From contig CAVWGG010000027.1 of NCBI GenBank assembly GCA_963754535.1, positions 62,001-126,000 of the forward strand: a stretch of DNA of 64,000 nucleotides. Direction: 5' to 3'. Shown here one piece after another: positions 28,537-37,373 of this stretch. The translations under genes were made by a program, and so were the position numbers. Position 1 is the stretch's first letter. Each line of letters starts with the position of its first letter. This DNA is from RPQJ01 sp963754535 (GTDB taxonomy: Bacteria; Pseudomonadota; Gammaproteobacteria; Steroidobacterales; Steroidobacteraceae). The notes below the pieces were generated by a model. It searched no databases and was not told the origin of the DNA. It saw only the letters and a list, made by a program, of their open reading frames with translations.

Positions 28537-29943
28537 TCAGGCCACTGCCCGCAGTGCGTGCCACGCGATGGGCGTCGACCCGAACCAGTGCAGCTTTTCG
28601 GCCAGCGCAGCCACTTCACCGACGATGACGAGCGCAGGCGACTTCACGGCGGCGGCGCGTCCGGCATCGTCCAGTTCCGCCAGGGTCGCGAGCACCACGC
28701 GCTGGTTCGAGCGCGAGCCGTTTTCGACGATGGCCACCGGCGTCGATGGCGCGCGGCCGTGCTGCACCAACTGGTCGCGAATCGTGCCGAGACCCGCCAC
28801 GCCCATGTAGAGCGCAAGCGTCTGCCGTTCGCGGGCGAGCGTGACCCAGTCGAGGCCGTCCATCGAGTCGCCGCTGTGCGCCGTCACGAACCGCACGGAC
28901 TGCGCGTGTTCGCGATGCGTGAGCGGAATCCCGGCATACGCGCCGCACGCGATGGCGGCGGTGATGCCCGGCACGACCTCGAATGGAATACCGTGCCGTT
29001 CGAGGAACTCCAGCTCTTCGCCGCCGCGGCCGAAGATGAACGGATCGCCGCCTTTCAGGCGCACGACGCGCCGGCCGAGCCGCGCCTGTTCGAGCAGCAG
29101 TTCGTTGATGCGGCCCTGCGAGACAGAGTGACCGCCCGCCATCTTGCCGACGCAGATCCGGTCCGCGTCGCGACGCGCGAGGTTCATGACTTCGTCGGCA
29201 ACCAGCCGGTCGTGCAGGATCACGTCCGCTTCCTGCAGGGCCCGCAGCGCGTTCAGCGTCAGCAGGCCGGCATCGCCGGGCCCTGCGCCAACGAGCACGA
29301 CGCTGCCGTGCCGCGGCGCATCGGCATGCTGCAGCGTGCGCTCGAGTTCGCGCTCGGCGCCCGGCAGGTCATTGTTGCGCACCAGCGCCGAGACCTGACC
29401 ACGCACCACTGTCTCGTAGAAGCGGCGGCGCGCATTGACGTCGGGCAGCCCGCCCTTGATGCGACCGCGCCAGCGTTGCAGCAGGCCGGCCAGCTGGCCG
29501 AATGAGCCGTCGATCAATGACTCGAGCCGCTCGCGCACGAGCCGCGCCAGCACCGGGGCGACGCCGCCGGTCGAGATCGCAATGACCAGGGGCGAACGGT
29601 CGACGATCGCCGGCACGATGAAGCTCGACAGCTCCGACACATCGACGACATTGACGAGCACATTGCGCTCGCGCCCGGCAGCCGCGACTGCTTGATTGAC
29701 GGCACGATCGTCCGTCGCGGCGATGGCGAGCACGGCGCCTTCGAAGCACTGCGGTTCGAAGGTGTCACGATGGACCTCGATCGCGGGGTGCTCGCCCAGC
29801 CATGCCGTGACTTCCGGCGCGACCAGCCGCACCTGCGCACCCGCCTCGAGCAGCAGTCGCACTTTCCGCTCGGCCACGGCACCGCCGCCGACGACGAGGA
29901 CGCGTCGGCCGTGCAGGTCGGCGAAGAGCGGGAAATAGCGCAC
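28537..29943 (-). CDS. cysG: Siroheme synthase CysG (trifunctional)
   Basis: A 468-residue fusion enzyme that makes siroheme, the prosthetic group of the sulfite reductase encoded upstream. The N-terminal part (about 1-200) is the precorrin-2 dehydrogenase/ferrochelatase, with NAD loop VLVVGGGAVAERKVRLLLEAGA. The C-terminal part is the uroporphyrinogen-III methyltransferase, with SVVLVGAGPGDAGLLTLNAL, RLKGGDPFIFGRGGEE and VVPGITAAIACGAYAGIPLTHR. Length is normal. The GTG start at 29943 lies one base after the cysH stop, so translation is probably coupled. It is the last gene of the cysJIHG block. Confidence 0.95.
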   Translation of the reverse strand: MRYFPLFADLHGRRVLVVGGGAVAERKVRLLLEAGAQVRLVAPEVTAWLGEHPAIEVHRDTFEPQCFEGAVLAIAATDDRAVNQAVAAAGRERNVLVNVVDVSELSSFIVPAIVDRSPLVIAISTGGVAPVLARLVRERLESLIDGSFGQLAGLLQRWRGRIKGGLPDVNARRRFYETVVRGQVSALVRNNDLPGAERELERTLQHADAPRHGSVVLVGAGPGDAGLLTLNALRALQEADVILHDRLVADEVMNLARRDADRICVGKMAGGHSVSQGRINELLLEQARLGRRVVRLKGGDPFIFGRGGEELEFLERHGIPFEVVPGITAAIACGAYAGIPLTHREHAQSVRFVTAHSGDSMDGLDWVTLARERQTLALYMGVAGLGTIRDQLVQHGRAPSTPVAIVENGSRSNQRVVLATLAELDDAGRAAAVKSPALVIVGEVAALAEKLHWFGSTPIAWHALRAVA

Positions 29944-29944
29944 G

Positions 29945-30676
29945 TCAGCCTTCGAGACCGTGGATGCCGCACTCGCGCTTCAGGCCGAAGAAGCGCGTTG
30001 CCTCGACGTCGCCGGCCTCGGCCAGCGTGCGCGTCGTGTGCCAGTCGCCGATCGACACGTAGCCCTCGTGCCACAGCGGGTGGTAAGGCAACTCGAACTG
30101 GCGCAGGTAGCCGAAGATCTGGCGATCGGTCCAGTCGAGGATCGGGTGCACCTTCCAGCGGCCGTCGCGCCATTCGAGCGGACGGATGCGGCGGCGCGTT
30201 TCGGCCTGGTCGCGGCGCAGGCCGGCGAACCACGTGTGCACGCCGAGCTCGCGCAGCGCGCGCTGCATCGGCTCGTTCTTGCGGGCTTCGTTGTAGCGAT
30301 CGATGCCGTCAATGCCCTGCTCCCAGAGCCGGCCGTGCCGCGCTTCGAGCCAGGCGGGCGAAACGCGCGGCTGGTAGACCTTCAGGTTGAGTTCGAGCTT
30401 TTCGACCAGGTCGTCGATGAAACGGTACGTCTCGGGGAACAGGTACCCGGTATCGATCAGGACGACCGGCAGCGATGGCAACTCGCGCGTCACCATGTGC
30501 AGCGAAACCGCCGCCTGCGCGCCGAAGCTCGACGACAGCGCATGCGCGCCCGGCAGGTTCGCGACGGCCCAACGCACGCGCTCCGCGGCGCTCATGCGCT
30601 CGAGCTCGCTGTTGACCTCGTCCATGACGACCGGCTCGTGCATTGCCAGGCCCGGATCCCATGCGAGTGCTCTCAT
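29945..30676 (-). CDS. cysH: Phosphoadenylyl-sulfate (PAPS) reductase CysH
   Basis: A 243-residue thioredoxin-dependent reductase producing sulfite from PAPS. Family phrases are ALSSSFGAQAAVSLHMV, DTGYLFPETYRFIDDL, TWFAGLRRDQ and the C-terminal KRECGIHGLEG with the catalytic cysteine. It lacks the extra cysteine pairs that bind the 4Fe-4S cluster of APS-type enzymes, so PAPS is the likely substrate. GGAGG about 10 bases upstream supports the ATG at 30676. An ATG at 30700 overlaps the cysI stop as ATGA and is a credible alternative, giving eight more residues. Confidence 0.92.
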   Translation of the reverse strand: MRALAWDPGLAMHEPVVMDEVNSELERMSAAERVRWAVANLPGAHALSSSFGAQAAVSLHMVTRELPSLPVVLIDTGYLFPETYRFIDDLVEKLELNLKVYQPRVSPAWLEARHGRLWEQGIDGIDRYNEARKNEPMQRALRELGVHTWFAGLRRDQAETRRRIRPLEWRDGRWKVHPILDWTDRQIFGYLRQFELPYHPLWHEGYVSIGDWHTTRTLAEAGDVEATRFFGLKRECGIHGLEG

Positions 30677-30696
30677 GCGTGCCAGTCCTCCGCGGC

Positions 30697-32364
30697 TCAT
30701 GCCGCCTGGGCCCCGACCAGGCCCGCGCGCCAGGCGAAATCGCCGAAGCATTCGCCCTCCGTGCGTTCCTTGGCGTAGCGACCGAACGCGACGTCCAGCG
30801 CCGCGACGATCGTGGGCTCGTCGACGTTCTCGAGGTGCAGCGCATTCAGGCGCTGGCCCTTGCCGTCGCCGCCGTAGAACAGGTTGTAGCGTCCCGGGGC
30901 CTTGCCGACGAGCGCCACTTCCGCGAGGTAGGGCCGCGCGCAGCCGTTCGGGCAGCCCGTGATGCGCAGTACCAGCGGCGCGCCGGCCAGCCCGTTCGCG
31001 GCGAGACGTTCATCGACCAGCTGCGAGAGCCGCGGCAGGTAGCGCTCGGCCTCAGCCATCGCCAGGGCACACGTCGGCAACGCGACGCAGGCGAGCGCGT
31101 TGAGCGCAACGGGCGTAGCCCGGGCATGGCGATCGAGGCCGTAACGAACGACCAGTCCATCGATGAAGGTGCGCGCGTTCGCGTCCACGTTGGCAATCGT
31201 CAGGTTCTGGTTCGGCGTCAGGCGGAAATCGCCGCGATGCACCTTGGCGATCTCGCGCAGGCCCGTCAGCCACGGCCCCTTGGCCGTATCCGCGACGCGA
31301 CCGGCCTCGATGCGCAGCGTCAGGTGCCAGCGGCCGTCAAACCCTTCGGTCCAGCCGAAGCGGTCGCCGGTCGTCTCGAACTTGAACGGTCGGGCCGGCT
31401 CGAGCGCGAAACCCTGCCGGCGCGAGATCTCGGCGACGAACCACTCGAGGCCGCGATCTTCGATCGTGTACTTGAGGCGGGCGCGCTTGCGCACGGCGCG
31501 GTTGCCGAAGTCGCGTTGCGTGGTGAGCACGGCCTCCGCCACGGCAAGCAACTGCCCGGGCTTGAGGAAGCCCGCAATGTCCGCGACGCGCGGGTGCGTC
31601 TCGGCGTCACCGTGCGTGGCGCCCATGCCGCCACCGACGGTGAGGTTGAAACCCTGCAGCTCGCCGTGCTCGATGATGGCGATGAAGCCAAGATCGTGCG
31701 CGAAGACGTCCACGTCGTTGACCGGCGGCACGACGATCGCCGCCTTGAACTTGCGTGGCAGGTAGGTCGGGCCGTAGAGCGGTTCGACTTCGTCTTCGGT
31801 GCTGGACACCTTCTCGCCGTCGAGCCAGATCTCGTGGTAGGCGCGCGTCTTCGGCAGCAGGTGCTCCGAAAGCTTCTTCGCCCATTCGTGCACGACCGGA
31901 TGCGCCCGCGTTTCGACCGGGTTCGCACTCGCCATCACGTTGCGGTTGACGTCGCCGCAGGCGGCGATGGTGTCCATCAGCGAGGCGTTGATCGCCTGCA
32001 TCGTCGCCTTGAGCTCGGTCTTGATCACCCCGTGGAACTGGAAGGCCTGGCGCGTCGTGATGCGCAGCGTGCCGTTCGCATAGCGGCGTGCAATTTCGTC
32101 GAGCTGCAGCCACTGCGTGGGCGTGCAGACACCGCCCGGCAGCCGGGTGCGGATCATGAAGCTGTACGCAGGCTCGAGCTTCCGGCGCCTACGCTCGTCG
32201 CGGATGTCGCGGTCGTCCTGCTGGTAGCTGCCGTGGAACTTGATCAGGACGGTGTCGTCCTCGCGGATCGCGCCGGTCAGCGGATCCTGGAGGCTCTCGA
32301 CCAGCGTGCCGCGCAGGTTGCGGCTGTCGCGCTTGATGCGCTCGACGGGTGATTGCTCGGTCAT
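30697..32364 (-). CDS. cysI: Sulfite reductase (NADPH) hemoprotein beta subunit CysI
   Basis: A 555-residue assimilatory sulfite reductase subunit that carries out the six-electron reduction of sulfite to sulfide with siroheme and a 4Fe-4S cluster. The cluster/siroheme cysteines are in CVALPTCALAMAEAER and ITGCPNGCARPYLAEV. Earlier family segments are RTRLPGGVCTPTQW, LRITTRQAFQFHGV and NLTVGGGMGATHGDAETHPR. Length is close to the family's 570. It follows cysJ by 11 bases and overlaps or abuts cysH, so the genes form one transcription unit. Confidence 0.96.
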   Translation of the reverse strand: MTEQSPVERIKRDSRNLRGTLVESLQDPLTGAIREDDTVLIKFHGSYQQDDRDIRDERRRRKLEPAYSFMIRTRLPGGVCTPTQWLQLDEIARRYANGTLRITTRQAFQFHGVIKTELKATMQAINASLMDTIAACGDVNRNVMASANPVETRAHPVVHEWAKKLSEHLLPKTRAYHEIWLDGEKVSSTEDEVEPLYGPTYLPRKFKAAIVVPPVNDVDVFAHDLGFIAIIEHGELQGFNLTVGGGMGATHGDAETHPRVADIAGFLKPGQLLAVAEAVLTTQRDFGNRAVRKRARLKYTIEDRGLEWFVAEISRRQGFALEPARPFKFETTGDRFGWTEGFDGRWHLTLRIEAGRVADTAKGPWLTGLREIAKVHRGDFRLTPNQNLTIANVDANARTFIDGLVVRYGLDRHARATPVALNALACVALPTCALAMAEAERYLPRLSQLVDERLAANGLAGAPLVLRITGCPNGCARPYLAEVALVGKAPGRYNLFYGGDGKGQRLNALHLENVDEPTIVAALDVAFGRYAKERTEGECFGDFAWRAGLVGAQAA

Positions 32365-32375
32365 GCTCTCTATGC

Positions 32376-34214
32376 TCAGTACACGTCGCGCAGGTAGCGG
32401 CGGTCGTCCGCCAGCCGGCGCACGTAGGCGTCTGCATCGTCACGGCTCTTGCCGCCGTGCTCCGCGACGATGTCGATCAGTGCCGCATTGACGTCGGGAG
32501 CCATTCTTTCGGCGTCGCCGCAGACGTAGAGGTACGCGCCGCTCTCGAGCCACGAGTACAGGTCCTTGCCCACCCGGCGCAGGCGATCCTGGACGTACTC
32601 GCGGACGATGCTGCGGTCGCGCGAGAAGGCGAGGTCGAAGCGGCTCAGCACTCCCCGCTTCACGGCGTCCTGCCATTCGGCCTGGTACAGGAACTCGCTC
32701 TGGAAGTGACGCGCGCCAAAGAACAGCCAGTTGCGGCCCGAGGCGCCCTGCGCCTCGCGGTGCTGCACGAAGCCGCGGAACGGGGCGACACCCGTGCCGG
32801 GGCCGATCATGATCACGTCGCGCGAAGTGTCGGCCGGGAGGCGGAAACGCTCGTTCTCTTCGATGAAGACGCGCGCCTTCGACTGCTCGCCCTGCAGGCT
32901 GGCGAGGAACGCCGAGGCCGCGCCCGTGCGGCGCTTGCGGTCGAGTTCGTAGTCGACCAGCGCGACGGTGAGGTGCGCCTCCTCGCCGACCGCTTCCTGG
33001 CTGGAGGCGATCGAATACAACCGGGGCGCCAGCGGGCGCAGTGCCTGCACGAACGACTTTGCGTCCCATTCGCCAGGGTGACGCTGCAGCACGTCGACGA
33101 CCTGCAGGTCCTTCAGCGCGTGGCGCAGGTCGGCCTCGTGACCGGGCTGCAGCACGTCCGCGAGCCGCGTGTCCCTGGAGCGCTCGGCCTGCTGCGTGAG
33201 GAACGGTCGTGTCAGGCGCGTGAGTTCGCGGCCCGTCGTGAGCCATTCACGCAGCGGCCTGGCGGTGCCGTCGAGCTCGACGCCCTGTTCGCCGTCCAGG
33301 CGCAGCGCCTGCAGCACTTCGCTGACGACGGCCGGCGGGTTCTCGTGCCAGACGCCGAGGGCGTCGCCCGGCACGTACGTGAGACCGGAGCCCGCGAGGC
33401 TGACTTCGAGGTGACGGACTTCCCTGGTCGCACCGCGCCCCGTGAGCGGGTGGTTCGCGATCACTTCGGCCGCGAACGGCTGGTCGCGCGAGAACTGCGG
33501 CTCCGCCGGCGCGGCACGCAGGCGCGTGACGGTGGCAGTCTGCGACGATGCACCGAGCGCATCGCGCGCGCTCGTCACGACGCGATCGAGCCACGCATTG
33601 GCCAGTGTGTCGTAATCGACGTCGCAGTCCACGCGTTCGACGAGCCGCCTGGCGCCGAGCGCGACGAGTCGCTCGTCCACCTGCCTGCCCGTCTCGCAAA
33701 ACTTCGGATAGCTCGAATCGCCGAGCGCGAGCACCGAGAAACTCAGCTGCTCGAGCTTCGGCGCGCGACGCGACTGCAGGAACTCGATGAGGCCGCGGGC
33801 GTCGTCGGGCGGGTCGCCGTCGCCCTGCGTGCTGACGACCATCACCAGCATGCGTTCCTTTGCCAGGTCCTTGACCGGGTAGTTACCCGCGGCATAGACG
33901 CGCGCGGCGAGACCAGCGGCTTCGGCAGCGCGGCCGAGTCGCTCGGCAATGCGCTTGCTGTTGCCCGTCTGTGATCCGTACACGACGGTGAGCCTTGCGG
34001 TTGGTTCGGACCGGGCAGCGGGCGCCACGACCGGACCCGCCGGCAGCGACACGCCCTGGCGACCGGTGGCGCGCTCGTGCGCGATGCCTGCGGCGAAGCC
34101 GGACAGCCACTGCAGCGTGGAGGGCTCGAGGCCGTCGACGACGCGCAGCAGCAACTCGGTCCGCTCGGGGTCGAGCGGGCCCAGGGGCAGGGTCGTCACG
34201 ATGTTGGCGCTCAT
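32376..34214 (-). CDS. cysJ: Sulfite reductase (NADPH) flavoprotein alpha subunit CysJ
   Basis: A 612-residue flavoprotein that passes electrons from NADPH through FAD and FMN to CysI. Domains in order: flavodoxin (TVVYGSQTGNSKRIAERLG at about residue 75, VMVVSTQGDGDPPDDA, LALGDSSYPKFC), FAD-binding region (LEVSLAGSGLTYVPGDALGV, RLYSIASS) and NADPH-binding region (MIGPGTGVAPFRGFVQHR, LFFGARHFQSEFLY, YVCGDAERMAPDV), ending YLRDVY. Length is normal. It is the first gene of the cysJIHG block. A GGGGGAGGA Shine-Dalgarno lies six bases before the ATG, inside a hairpin (see 34221-34247). Confidence 0.96.
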   Translation of the reverse strand: MSANIVTTLPLGPLDPERTELLLRVVDGLEPSTLQWLSGFAAGIAHERATGRQGVSLPAGPVVAPAARSEPTARLTVVYGSQTGNSKRIAERLGRAAEAAGLAARVYAAGNYPVKDLAKERMLVMVVSTQGDGDPPDDARGLIEFLQSRRAPKLEQLSFSVLALGDSSYPKFCETGRQVDERLVALGARRLVERVDCDVDYDTLANAWLDRVVTSARDALGASSQTATVTRLRAAPAEPQFSRDQPFAAEVIANHPLTGRGATREVRHLEVSLAGSGLTYVPGDALGVWHENPPAVVSEVLQALRLDGEQGVELDGTARPLREWLTTGRELTRLTRPFLTQQAERSRDTRLADVLQPGHEADLRHALKDLQVVDVLQRHPGEWDAKSFVQALRPLAPRLYSIASSQEAVGEEAHLTVALVDYELDRKRRTGAASAFLASLQGEQSKARVFIEENERFRLPADTSRDVIMIGPGTGVAPFRGFVQHREAQGASGRNWLFFGARHFQSEFLYQAEWQDAVKRGVLSRFDLAFSRDRSIVREYVQDRLRRVGKDLYSWLESGAYLYVCGDAERMAPDVNAALIDIVAEHGGKSRDDADAYVRRLADDRRYLRDVY

Positions 34215-34220
34215 GGCATT

Positions 34221-34247
34221 CCTCCCCCGCGAAGCGTTGCGGGGAGG
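34221..34247 (-). promoter_or_regulatory. Hairpin enclosing the cysJ ribosome-binding site
   Basis: On the transcribed strand the cysJ leader can fold with CCTCCCC pairing with GGGGAGG, plus an inner GC pair set and one bulged base, around an eight-base loop. The 3' arm contains the Shine-Dalgarno of cysJ, with the ATG at 34214 following. When folded, the ribosome-binding site would be masked. Whether this regulates translation or is chance pairing in GC-rich DNA is not known. Confidence 0.4.
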
Positions 34248-34265
34248 GGCATGCTAGGGAGAGCG

Positions 34266-34289
34266 ACCCGGCCGGCGGAAAGGCCGGGT
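34266..34289 (-). terminator. Hairpin after the AgmX-like operon
   Basis: ACCCGGCC (34266-34273) pairs perfectly with GGCCGGGT (34282-34289) over an eight-base loop. It lies 22 bases after the stop of the AgmX/PglI-like gene and upstream of cysJ on the same strand, so it may separate the two transcription units. No T-tract follows. Confidence 0.45.
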
Positions 34290-34311
34290 GGTTATGACCT
34301 CAGAATGGGTT

Positions 34312-35256
34312 TCAGGCGGGGAAGAATTCGATCGGCTTGGTGGTCGTCATGGTGGCCACGTCCCGGTCGTCGAAACGGAACATCTTCACCCGGGCGACCA
34401 GCTTGCGCTCGAGCTCCGGGTCGCCCAATTCGCTGGAAATCAAGCGACATTCGGTCACTTCGCCCGATGGCGCAATGGTGACTTCGAGCACCACCTTGCC
34501 CTGCAGTGCCGGATTCTCACGCAGCGCCCGACTGTAGAGCGAGTAGATGGCTGATTTGTTCTTATCAAAGACCAATTCGATCTCTTCGCGGGTCCGGGCC
34601 GCCTTGGCGCTCTTGCCGGACCGCTGGGCCTCGGCTGCCGCGCTGGATTCGGTGGTCGCGGCGGACACCTTCGCCGTGGCATGACCTTTCAGTCCGGTCG
34701 ATCCACCGCCGAACCCCTTGCTGACCTCGCCGACCGCGATGCCACCGCTGCCCGACCCCACCTTGGCCGTGAGGATCGAGCGATCGACGCGGGTGCGCTC
34801 ACCGGCCCCGGCATTGAGGGACCTGGCATCGACGTTTGGCTTGACGTCGAGATCGCGCAGCTCGGCCAGCTGATCCGACATCGCGAGCAGGCCCGAGGCC
34901 GCCGCTTTCTTGCGCGGATCGGGCTTCGGCTCGGACTTCACGACGGGCACCGGCACCGGACGCTCGACGCGCGCCTCGACCTGGGGCACCTCGACCGGCT
35001 TGGGCGGCACCACTTCGATCGGCTTCGGTTTCGGTTTCGGCTGCTCGAGGATGAACTCGACGATGCGCTCGGGCACGGCCGGCGCCATCGCCGGGGTCCG
35101 CGGCGTGTCGGGCAGGAACGGGATGACGACGCTGAAGCCGATGAACAAGCCCAGCGCGGCGCCCAGGACGCGCCGGAATCGACGCTCCTCCTCGACCGAG
35201 GGCGTCCAGGGCAGGTCAAAGACCCGGAAATTGGTGACGACGACGTTGCTGCTCAT
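34312..35256 (-). CDS. AgmX/PglI-type TonB-like energy transducer
   Basis: A 314-residue inner-membrane protein crossing into the periplasm. A single membrane helix (about residues 32-50, LGAALGLFIGFSVVIPFLP) follows a short cytoplasmic start. A Pro/Lys/Glu-rich periplasm-spanning stretch comes next (about 68-120, LEQPKPKPKPIEVVPPKP). A low-complexity glycine/serine part follows (GSGSGGIAVGEVSKGFGGGS). The C-terminal domain (about 225-314, IYSLYSRALRENPALQGKVV ... ECRLISSELGDPELERKL) is the AgmX/PglI C-terminal domain, a TonB-C relative found in the Myxococcus gliding proteins GltJ/GltG. It is the last gene of the ExbB-ExbD-ExbD block and probably receives the motor's force. Confidence 0.8.
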   Translation of the reverse strand: MSSNVVVTNFRVFDLPWTPSVEEERRFRRVLGAALGLFIGFSVVIPFLPDTPRTPAMAPAVPERIVEFILEQPKPKPKPIEVVPPKPVEVPQVEARVERPVPVPVVKSEPKPDPRKKAAASGLLAMSDQLAELRDLDVKPNVDARSLNAGAGERTRVDRSILTAKVGSGSGGIAVGEVSKGFGGGSTGLKGHATAKVSAATTESSAAAEAQRSGKSAKAARTREEIELVFDKNKSAIYSLYSRALRENPALQGKVVLEVTIAPSGEVTECRLISSELGDPELERKLVARVKMFRFDDRDVATMTTTKPIEFFPA

Positions 35257-35270
35257 GGCGCTTGGTTCCT

Positions 35271-35780
35271 TCAGGCGCCCTTCAGGCCGGCATACGTCTG
35301 TTCGCGCTCGACGACGGCCAGCGAAACCTTGGTGTACTCGGCGGCCGAACTGCTCGCGACGATCTTGCGCAGCACGGCGTAAGGCAACGACTTCTCGGCC
35401 ATTACCGTCACCTCACGATTCGCTTCCGATCCCGGCAGCAGGCCCTGCGCCTGCGCATCGAGCGCTGCGCGCAACGGCTCGCTGACCTGGCCGCTCGTGG
35501 TGCCCAGCTCCGACACTGTCACGACGGCCTCGCCGTTGACGTACAGCATGTCGCGCGTGACCGTCACGACGGTCGCCTGGCGTGGTTTCTGGTCGGCCAG
35601 CGACTGCGGGATGGTGATGTTCTTCGAGTTCGGCAGGATGTCCATGTCCGCCGCGTGCACCAGCAGGTACACGACGAGGATCGTGAGCATGTCGATCATC
35701 GGGATCAGCGCAAGCGGCCCATGGCCGCCACCGCCGCCCTTGCCACGGCGCGAGTGGCGCCGCATTCCTGTGCGGATCAT
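35271..35780 (-). CDS. ExbD/TolR-family proton-channel subunit (second copy)
   Basis: A 169-residue ExbD/TolR protein with a single N-terminal membrane helix, LALIPMIDMLTILVVYLLVHA (about residues 23-43). The helix contains the conserved aspartate (PMIDML) expected to carry protons. A periplasmic domain with a C-terminal MAEKSLPYAVLRKIVASSSAA segment follows. The N-terminus is unusually basic and glycine-rich (RRHSRRGKGGGGGHG). Its ATG overlaps the stop of the first exbD as ATGA. Two different ExbD proteins with one ExbB is the AglR-AglQ-AglS arrangement of gliding motors. Confidence 0.87.
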   Translation of the reverse strand: MIRTGMRRHSRRGKGGGGGHGPLALIPMIDMLTILVVYLLVHAADMDILPNSKNITIPQSLADQKPRQATVVTVTRDMLYVNGEAVVTVSELGTTSGQVSEPLRAALDAQAQGLLPGSEANREVTVMAEKSLPYAVLRKIVASSSAAEYTKVSLAVVEREQTYAGLKGA

Positions 35781-36289
35781 GTCGGGGCATCTCCCAGTGC
35801 GATCTGCGGAAAGAGCGTCTCGCGCGACACCTTGCCGCCCGCGATCGTCTGCCGCACGCGCGCAGCGTCCATCACCTGCACGATCGTGTCGTAGTCCACG
35901 TCCTCGGCAACCAGCAGCGTCGCGTGAGTCACGTCGGGCACCTTCACCTTGAGCGCGGCAAGGTAGTCCGTGAGCTTCGTGACGTCCTGCCCGCTGGCGA
36001 CGGCCGGAATGGTTTCGAGCACGCCCTGGTTGCGATCGGCGACCTCGATTCCCGACTTGCGCAGGATCAGCTCGAGTTCGAAGCGCGGCGTGTCCGTGGC
36101 AGCCTGCGTCCCCGGTCCGGGCAGGTTGACCTCGAGCACGCTCGTCTTCGAGAACACGGCCGTGAAGATCAGGAAGAACGTGAGGATGACCATCACGTCC
36201 AGCATCGGCACGATCGTCAGGTCGTTGCGGCCGCGGTAACGCGCGTGGTTGCGCTGTTGCCGCCGCGCCAGGGCGGAACTCTTCCTCAT
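35777..36289 (-). CDS. ExbD/TolR-family proton-channel subunit (first copy)
   Basis: A 170-residue ExbD/TolR protein. The membrane helix is LTIVPMLDVMVILTFFLIFTAVF (about residues 24-46), with the proton-carrying aspartate in PMLDVM. The periplasmic part includes LEVNLPGPGTQAATDTPRFELELILRKSGIEV and a TolR-like end. It shares little more than the helix with the second copy, so the two are likely non-redundant partners of one ExbB ring. It overlaps exbB upstream and the second exbD downstream, both by ATGA. Confidence 0.87.
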   Translation of the reverse strand: MRKSSALARRQQRNHARYRGRNDLTIVPMLDVMVILTFFLIFTAVFSKTSVLEVNLPGPGTQAATDTPRFELELILRKSGIEVADRNQGVLETIPAVASGQDVTKLTDYLAALKVKVPDVTHATLLVAEDVDYDTIVQVMDAARVRQTIAGGKVSRETLFPQIALGDAPT

Positions 36290-37014
36290 GCGCGTGCAGC
36301 CTCGCGGGCGGACGCCTCCTGGACGCGCGCAGCAGCCGCCGGGCGTGCCGCGGCCGCTGCAGCCGCCGGACTCGGCGCCTGGGTGCGACGCTCGACCACG
36401 GTGTTCAGGAACTTGATCGAGGCCACTTCGAGGCTGTCGACGAGCTCAGTCGTCTTGGTCTCGAGGTACATGTGGCAGAGCAACAGCGTGATCGCCAGCG
36501 CGAGGCCGAGCGCCGTGTTGTTCATGGCCACCGAGATGCTGGCCGAGAGCATGCTGGCCTTCTCTGCCGGGTTGACGGCGGCGACCGCGGCGAATGCCTG
36601 GATCAGGCCGATGACGGTGCCGAGCAGGCCCATCAGCATGCCGATGTTGGCGAGCGTCGCCAGGTAGTGGGTGCGCTTCTCGAGACGCGGGATCACCTCG
36701 ATCAGGCTCTCTTCCATCGCCTTCTCGATGTCGTCGCGGCGGCGGGCGGTCGCGATGCGCGACATGCCGTAGCGCATGATGGTCGAGAGCGCGGAGTCGG
36801 TCTTCTCGGCGACTTCCATCGCCTTGCGGAAGTTGCCGGCCTGGAGCAGCGGCGACAATTCCGCCCACAGGCGGCGATTGCCGGCCGAGACGCGCGTCAG
36901 GTAGATGAAGCGCTCGACGGCGACGACGAGGCCGATCATGAAGACGGCGGCGATCGGGTAGAGAAACGCCCCACCCTGCTTGAAGAAGTTGGCGATCAGG
37001 TCGATGGTGTTCAT
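36286..37014 (-). CDS. ExbB/TolQ/MotA-family proton-channel protein
   Basis: A 242-residue inner-membrane motor stator. Hydrophobic segments are at about residues 15-34 (GGAFLYPIAAVFMIGLVVAVERF), 110-135 (YLATLANIGMLMGLLGTVIGLIQAF) and 155-180 (SISVAMNNTALGLALAITLLL). The GTVIGLIQAF and NTALGLALAI segments are the family signature lining the proton path. With the two ExbD proteins it should form a proton-motive-force-driven rotary unit. The C-terminus is alanine-rich. Its ATG overlaps the stop of the preceding small gene. Confidence 0.9.
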   Translation of the reverse strand: MNTIDLIANFFKQGGAFLYPIAAVFMIGLVVAVERFIYLTRVSAGNRRLWAELSPLLQAGNFRKAMEVAEKTDSALSTIMRYGMSRIATARRRDDIEKAMEESLIEVIPRLEKRTHYLATLANIGMLMGLLGTVIGLIQAFAAVAAVNPAEKASMLSASISVAMNNTALGLALAITLLLCHMYLETKTTELVDSLEVASIKFLNTVVERRTQAPSPAAAAAAARPAAAARVQEASAREAARA

Positions 37015-37373
37015 TGCGGGCTAGCTCCGGGGACGGGGACAGTTGAAGCAGTGGTTGTCGGCGACGCGAGGTCGCGGTAGTAACTGATTTCGCGGCGGAA
37101 TTCGTCACGGTCGAGCGGCGCGAGCAGCTCGTCGATGAGGCTGCCCATCGGGCGGTCAGGGCCGCCCGGCGGTTCAGCCGCTTTCCACGGCACGATGCTC
37201 ATGACCTTCGGCAACTCGCGGTTGCCGGTGATGGCCGTGGCGTCGAGTTGCAGGCGGTCGACGGCTGTCGCGGAGGTGGCAGCCTTCGACGCCGGATCGG
37301 CAGCATCGGCCGCGACGACCGGCAGGACTGCCAGCAACAGCAGCGCGAGGCTGGAGTGGAGTGCGGTCTTCAC
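37011..37373 (-). CDS. Small exported protein of the motor operon
   Basis: A 120-residue protein with a signal peptide (VKTALHSSLALLLLAVLPVVAADA). The mature part is short and has no recognisable domain (LQLDATAITGNRELPKVMSIVPWK, then MGSLIDELLAPLDRDEFRREISYYRDL). The GTG at 37373 overlaps the stop of the upstream TPR gene as GTGA, and its stop overlaps the exbB ATG. The frame is open far upstream in the TPR gene, but that part is out-of-frame coding sequence. The tight coupling suggests a stoichiometric periplasmic accessory of the motor; this is inferred from position only. Confidence 0.7.
   Translation of the reverse strand: MKTALHSSLALLLLAVLPVVAADAADPASKAATSATAVDRLQLDATAITGNRELPKVMSIVPWKAAEPPGGPDRPMGSLIDELLAPLDRDEFRREISYYRDLASPTTTASTVPVPGASPQ

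Noticed and set aside
30643..33974. Two long plus-strand open frames opposite cysH, cysI and cysJ
   Set aside because: Mirror-image frames of the cys genes; the composition is that of antisense GC-rich coding DNA.
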